Positions 13,845 through 16,167 of a stretch of DNA of 16,167 nt are shown here, piece after piece; within the stretch, counting starts at the first letter, position 1; every line of letters starts with the position of its first letter. This DNA comes from CAZHTF01 sp964535305. Lineage in GTDB: Bacteria > Planctomycetota > Phycisphaerae > UBA1845 > Fen-1342. The notes beneath the pieces are model-generated. The model searched no databases. It saw only the letters and a program-made list of their open reading frames with translations, and was not told the origin of the DNA. Location of the stretch: positions 1 through 16,167 of the forward strand of contig CAZHTF010000073.1 in assembly GCA_964535305.1 (NCBI GenBank), read 5' to 3'. The position numbers and the translations under genes are program-made.

Positions 13845-16167
13845 TCATGGGCCTGCGCCAGTCGCGAGCGGTTGCTTGCGTTTTCCGGCGGCGCTGCTGG
13901 TCGCGGCAGATGCGCGCTGCGTGTTGTCGGGCCCGGCCGCGGCATGTTGAACCGCGGCGGTTTTCGTCGCCGGCATGCCGTCCGCTTCAGGTTGCTGCGC
14001 GAGCAGTGCCGCGACCAGCCCGGTCCAGCCGCACTGATGCGATGCACCCACGCCGCGGCCGTTGTCGCCGTCGAAGTATTCGTGAAACAGCGGGTAATCG
14101 CGGAAGTGCGGGTCGGCCTGCAGCCGCGGATTGTCGCCGTGCACGGCGCGGCGGCCGTCGGCATCCCTCAGAAAAATGCGGATCAAGCGCGCGGCGAGCT
14201 CGTCGGCCACTTCGCGGATGCTCTTGAACACGCCCGAGCCCGTTGGGCATTCCACCTGGAAATCGTCGCCGTAGTAATTGTGGAATTTTCGCAGCGATTC
14301 GAGCAACAGGTAGTTCACCGGGAACCAGATGGGTCCGCGCCAATTCGAGTTTCCGCCGAATGCGCCCGAGTCGGATTCCGCGGGCTGGTAGCGGACGCTC
14401 ATGTCGTAGCCGTTCAGGTGATAGACGTAGGGCTGATCGCGGTGCACGCGCGAGATCGAGCGCACGCCGAAATCAGATAGGAATTCGGACTGGTCGAGCA
14501 TACGGCGGAGCAGCGCTTTCATGCGGTGGCCGCGGAGCAGCGAGAGCAAGCGGCGCTGGCCCTTTCCGGGCACGTTCCAATGCGAGACGAGCGCGGCGAG
14601 CTCGGGGCGGTAGTTGAGGAACCACTCGAGCCGCCGCTTGAAATCCGGCAAGCGTTCGAGCAGCTCGGGTTCGAGCGTTTCGACGGCGAAGAGCGGGATC
14701 AGGCCGACCATCGAGCGAACTTTGAGCGGGGTGCTGCTTCCGTCGGGGAGATTGAGCACGTCGTAGTAGAACTGATCTTGCTCGCACCACAGTCCGACGC
14801 CGCCGGCAGCGCACAGATCGTGCGAGCCGATGTTGTTCATGGCTTCGGCGATGTGCAGAAAGTGCTCGAAGAATTTGGTGGCGATGTCCTCGTAAACGCG
14901 GTTGTGCTGCGCGAGCTCGAGCGCGATGCGCATCAGGTTGAGGGCGTACATCGCCATCCAACTGGTGCCGTCGGCCTGGTTGATGAAGCCGCCGGTCGGA
15001 AGCGGGGCGCTGCGGTCGAAGACGCCGATGTTGTCGAGCCCGAGGAAGCCGCCCTGGAAGATGTTGCGGCCCTGCGCGTCCTTGCGATTGACCCACCAGG
15101 TGAAATTCAGCATGAGCTTGTGGAAGACGCGTTCGAGGAACTCGAGATCGCCGGGGTAGCCCAGGTCTCCGGCGGCGCGGCGCTGCTGTCGGTCGATTTC
15201 GAAGACGCGCCAGGTTGCCCAGGCATGCACGGGCGGGTTCACATCGCCGAAGGCCCACTCGTAGGCGGGCAATTGCCCGTTTGGGTGCATATACCACTCG
15301 CGCGTCAGCAGCACGAGCTGATCTTTGGCGAAGTCGGCATCGATCAGCGCGAACGGCGCCATGTGAAACGCGAGGTCCCAGGCGGCGTACCAGGGGTACT
15401 CCCACTTGTCGGGCATGCTGATGATGTCGGCGTTGTTCAGGTGCCGCCACTCGCGATTGCGCCCGAAATGCCGCTCGAGCGGCGGGGGCGGCTGCTGCGG
15501 ATCGCCTTGCAGCCACTCGGGCACATCGAAGTAGTAGAACTGCTTGTTCCAGATCATGCCGGCCAGCGCCTGCCGCTGCACCAGCCGGGCATCGTCGCCG
15601 GCGACGTCCTGCTGCAGCGCGGCGTAGAAGGCGTCGGCCTCCTGTCTGCGGGCGTCGAAGATTGAATCGAAGTTACCGAAGCTGTGATCGGCGAGCGCGA
15701 ACTTCGAATCCGTGCTCATGCAGCGCAGCCGCAGCCGGAAGTGCGCGCTGCCGCCAGCCGGGACGCTGGCGCGATAGACGATGCCCACCTTTGTGCCGGT
15801 CGGCGCGGGATTCACGGCATCGCGATTGCCGTGGATGACGTACTCGTGAAACGCGTCCTTGAAGTAGCCCTGAGCGGCGGTGTCGCCGTAGTGCCGCCGG
15901 GCGTTGGTCTCGTTCTCGCAGAAGATGACTTGCGCATCGCCGTCGAAGGTCAGCGTGTATTCGCCGAGCTCGGCGTGGCGCGCGATGACGCAGCGCGGGT
16001 TCTGCGGGCCGGGGGCGGCTCCTGGATTCACCGTGCCAAGCGCGGCGGTGGGTCGCGCGGCGCCGTTGCGCCAGGACCAGGTGTTGCGAAAGCACATCTG
16101 CGGCAGCACGTGAATCGCGGCCGCTTCGGGGCCGCGATTGGCGGCGGGGATGCGGATCAACATGTCT
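13845..16167 (-). CDS. MGH1/GH63-like glucosidase, N-terminus beyond window
   Basis: At least 773 residues of a large (alpha/alpha)6-barrel glycosidase annotated in other bacteria as a glucosidase (MGH1-like/GH63 relatives). An ATG at 16163 is in frame, but the codon before it encodes Asp. The D-M-L-I-R-I-x-x-x-NRGPE stretch falls well inside homologues, so roughly 150-200 residues lie outside. Numbering from that Met, residues 1-190 end the N-terminal beta-sandwich (NRGPEAAAIHVLPQ, FRNTWSW). The barrel follows from about 200. The probable acid is D263 in WYAAWDLAFH and the probable base is E695 in FHEYFDGDNG; both are inferred from the clan. NWRGPIWFPVNY and GASHQCGWTGLVAAL are typical. After residue 722 or so, 50 Ala-, Thr- and Pro-rich residues form an extra disordered tail. 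No signal peptide can be judged. It likely cleaves alpha-glucosides or related sugars; exact substrate unknown. It converges on the PEP-CTERM genes. Confidence 0.88.
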   Translation of the reverse strand, partial: DMLIRIPAANRGPEAAAIHVLPQMCFRNTWSWRNGAARPTAALGTVNPGAAPGPQNPRCVIARHAELGEYTLTFDGDAQVIFCENETNARRHYGDTAAQGYFKDAFHEYVIHGNRDAVNPAPTGTKVGIVYRASVPAGGSAHFRLRLRCMSTDSKFALADHSFGNFDSIFDARRQEADAFYAALQQDVAGDDARLVQRQALAGMIWNKQFYYFDVPEWLQGDPQQPPPPLERHFGRNREWRHLNNADIISMPDKWEYPWYAAWDLAFHMAPFALIDADFAKDQLVLLTREWYMHPNGQLPAYEWAFGDVNPPVHAWATWRVFEIDRQQRRAAGDLGYPGDLEFLERVFHKLMLNFTWWVNRKDAQGRNIFQGGFLGLDNIGVFDRSAPLPTGGFINQADGTSWMAMYALNLMRIALELAQHNRVYEDIATKFFEHFLHIAEAMNNIGSHDLCAAGGVGLWCEQDQFYYDVLNLPDGSSTPLKVRSMVGLIPLFAVETLEPELLERLPDFKRRLEWFLNYRPELAALVSHWNVPGKGQRRLLSLLRGHRMKALLRRMLDQSEFLSDFGVRSISRVHRDQPYVYHLNGYDMSVRYQPAESDSGAFGGNSNWRGPIWFPVNYLLLESLRKFHNYYGDDFQVECPTGSGVFKSIREVADELAARLIRIFLRDADGRRAVHGDNPRLQADPHFRDYPLFHEYFDGDNGRGVGASHQCGWTGLVAALLAQQPEADGMPATKTAAVQHAAAGPDNTQRASAATSSAAGKRKQPLATGAGP

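Noticed and set aside
13712..14164. A minus-strand frame continuing past the glucosidase stop, considered as a frameshifted C-terminus
   Set aside because: The glucosidase already reaches its family-typical end (GWTGLVAALL) in frame, so no frameshift is needed.
14526..15665. A 379-codon plus-strand frame opposite the glucosidase
   Set aside because: Its Glu/Val/Ala-rich composition is the mirror of the glucosidase coding strand, and no motif is recognisable.
16161..16163. ATG at 16163 as the true start of the glucosidase
   Set aside because: The codon before it is open, and the conserved sequence around it belongs to the interior of homologous proteins, so the gene is cut by the window edge.

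Overview
The window is about 16 kb of GC-rich, densely coding bacterial DNA. It contains two secreted proteins with PEP-CTERM-type C-termini, secreted and cytoplasmic-type glycoside hydrolases, glycosyltransferases and many GTG starts. Together these suggest an exopolysaccharide-producing environmental Gram-negative bacterium, most plausibly a planctomycete (Phycisphaerae-like). That assignment is inferred from gene content only; no rRNA or other taxonomic marker gene is present.

Region 1 (1-7127) is a glycan-assembly locus. A partial family-2 glycosyltransferase runs leftward off the window. Diverging from it is a tightly packed three-gene operon: an 823-residue CgeB-like glycosyltransferase with a large unrecognised N-terminal half, a B12-binding-domain radical SAM enzyme, and a natural fusion of a SAM methyltransferase to a GT4 glycosyltransferase. 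The arrangement suggests assembly and modification of a surface polysaccharide or glycoprotein, but no substrate can be read from the sequence.

Region 2 (7209-11202, minus strand) is a mixed operon. In transcription order it holds a possible 28-codon leader ORF, a secreted GH127 beta-L-arabinofuranosidase-type enzyme, a GNAT acetyltransferase, a 6-pyruvoyl-tetrahydropterin synthase homologue with an ExxHGH motif, and the tRNA t6A enzyme TsaD. Gaps are 26 nt or less, or the genes overlap, so cotranscription is likely although the functions are unrelated.

Region 3 (11254-13613, plus strand) holds a small secreted protein carrying an internal PEP-CTERM-like Pro-rich/hydrophobic/basic cassette. 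It is followed by two tandem paralogous secreted proteins, one ending in a VPVP-type and one in a canonical IPEP-type sorting tail. The first paralogue has a leader of three back-to-back hairpins next to its ribosome binding site. The second lies behind a 452-nt spacer containing a strong hairpin and a small palindrome. A clear intrinsic terminator closes the region at about 13654-13695.

Region 4 (13845-16167, minus strand) is most of a large MGH1/GH63-like glucosidase whose N-terminus lies beyond the right edge. With GH127 it frames the PEP-CTERM proteins with carbohydrate-processing enzymes.

The least explained parts are the PEP-CTERM trio with its structured leader, the atypical pterin synthase, and the CgeB-like/radical-SAM/methyltransferase-GT4 operon. 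No tRNA, rRNA, CRISPR array, transposase or phage gene was seen.
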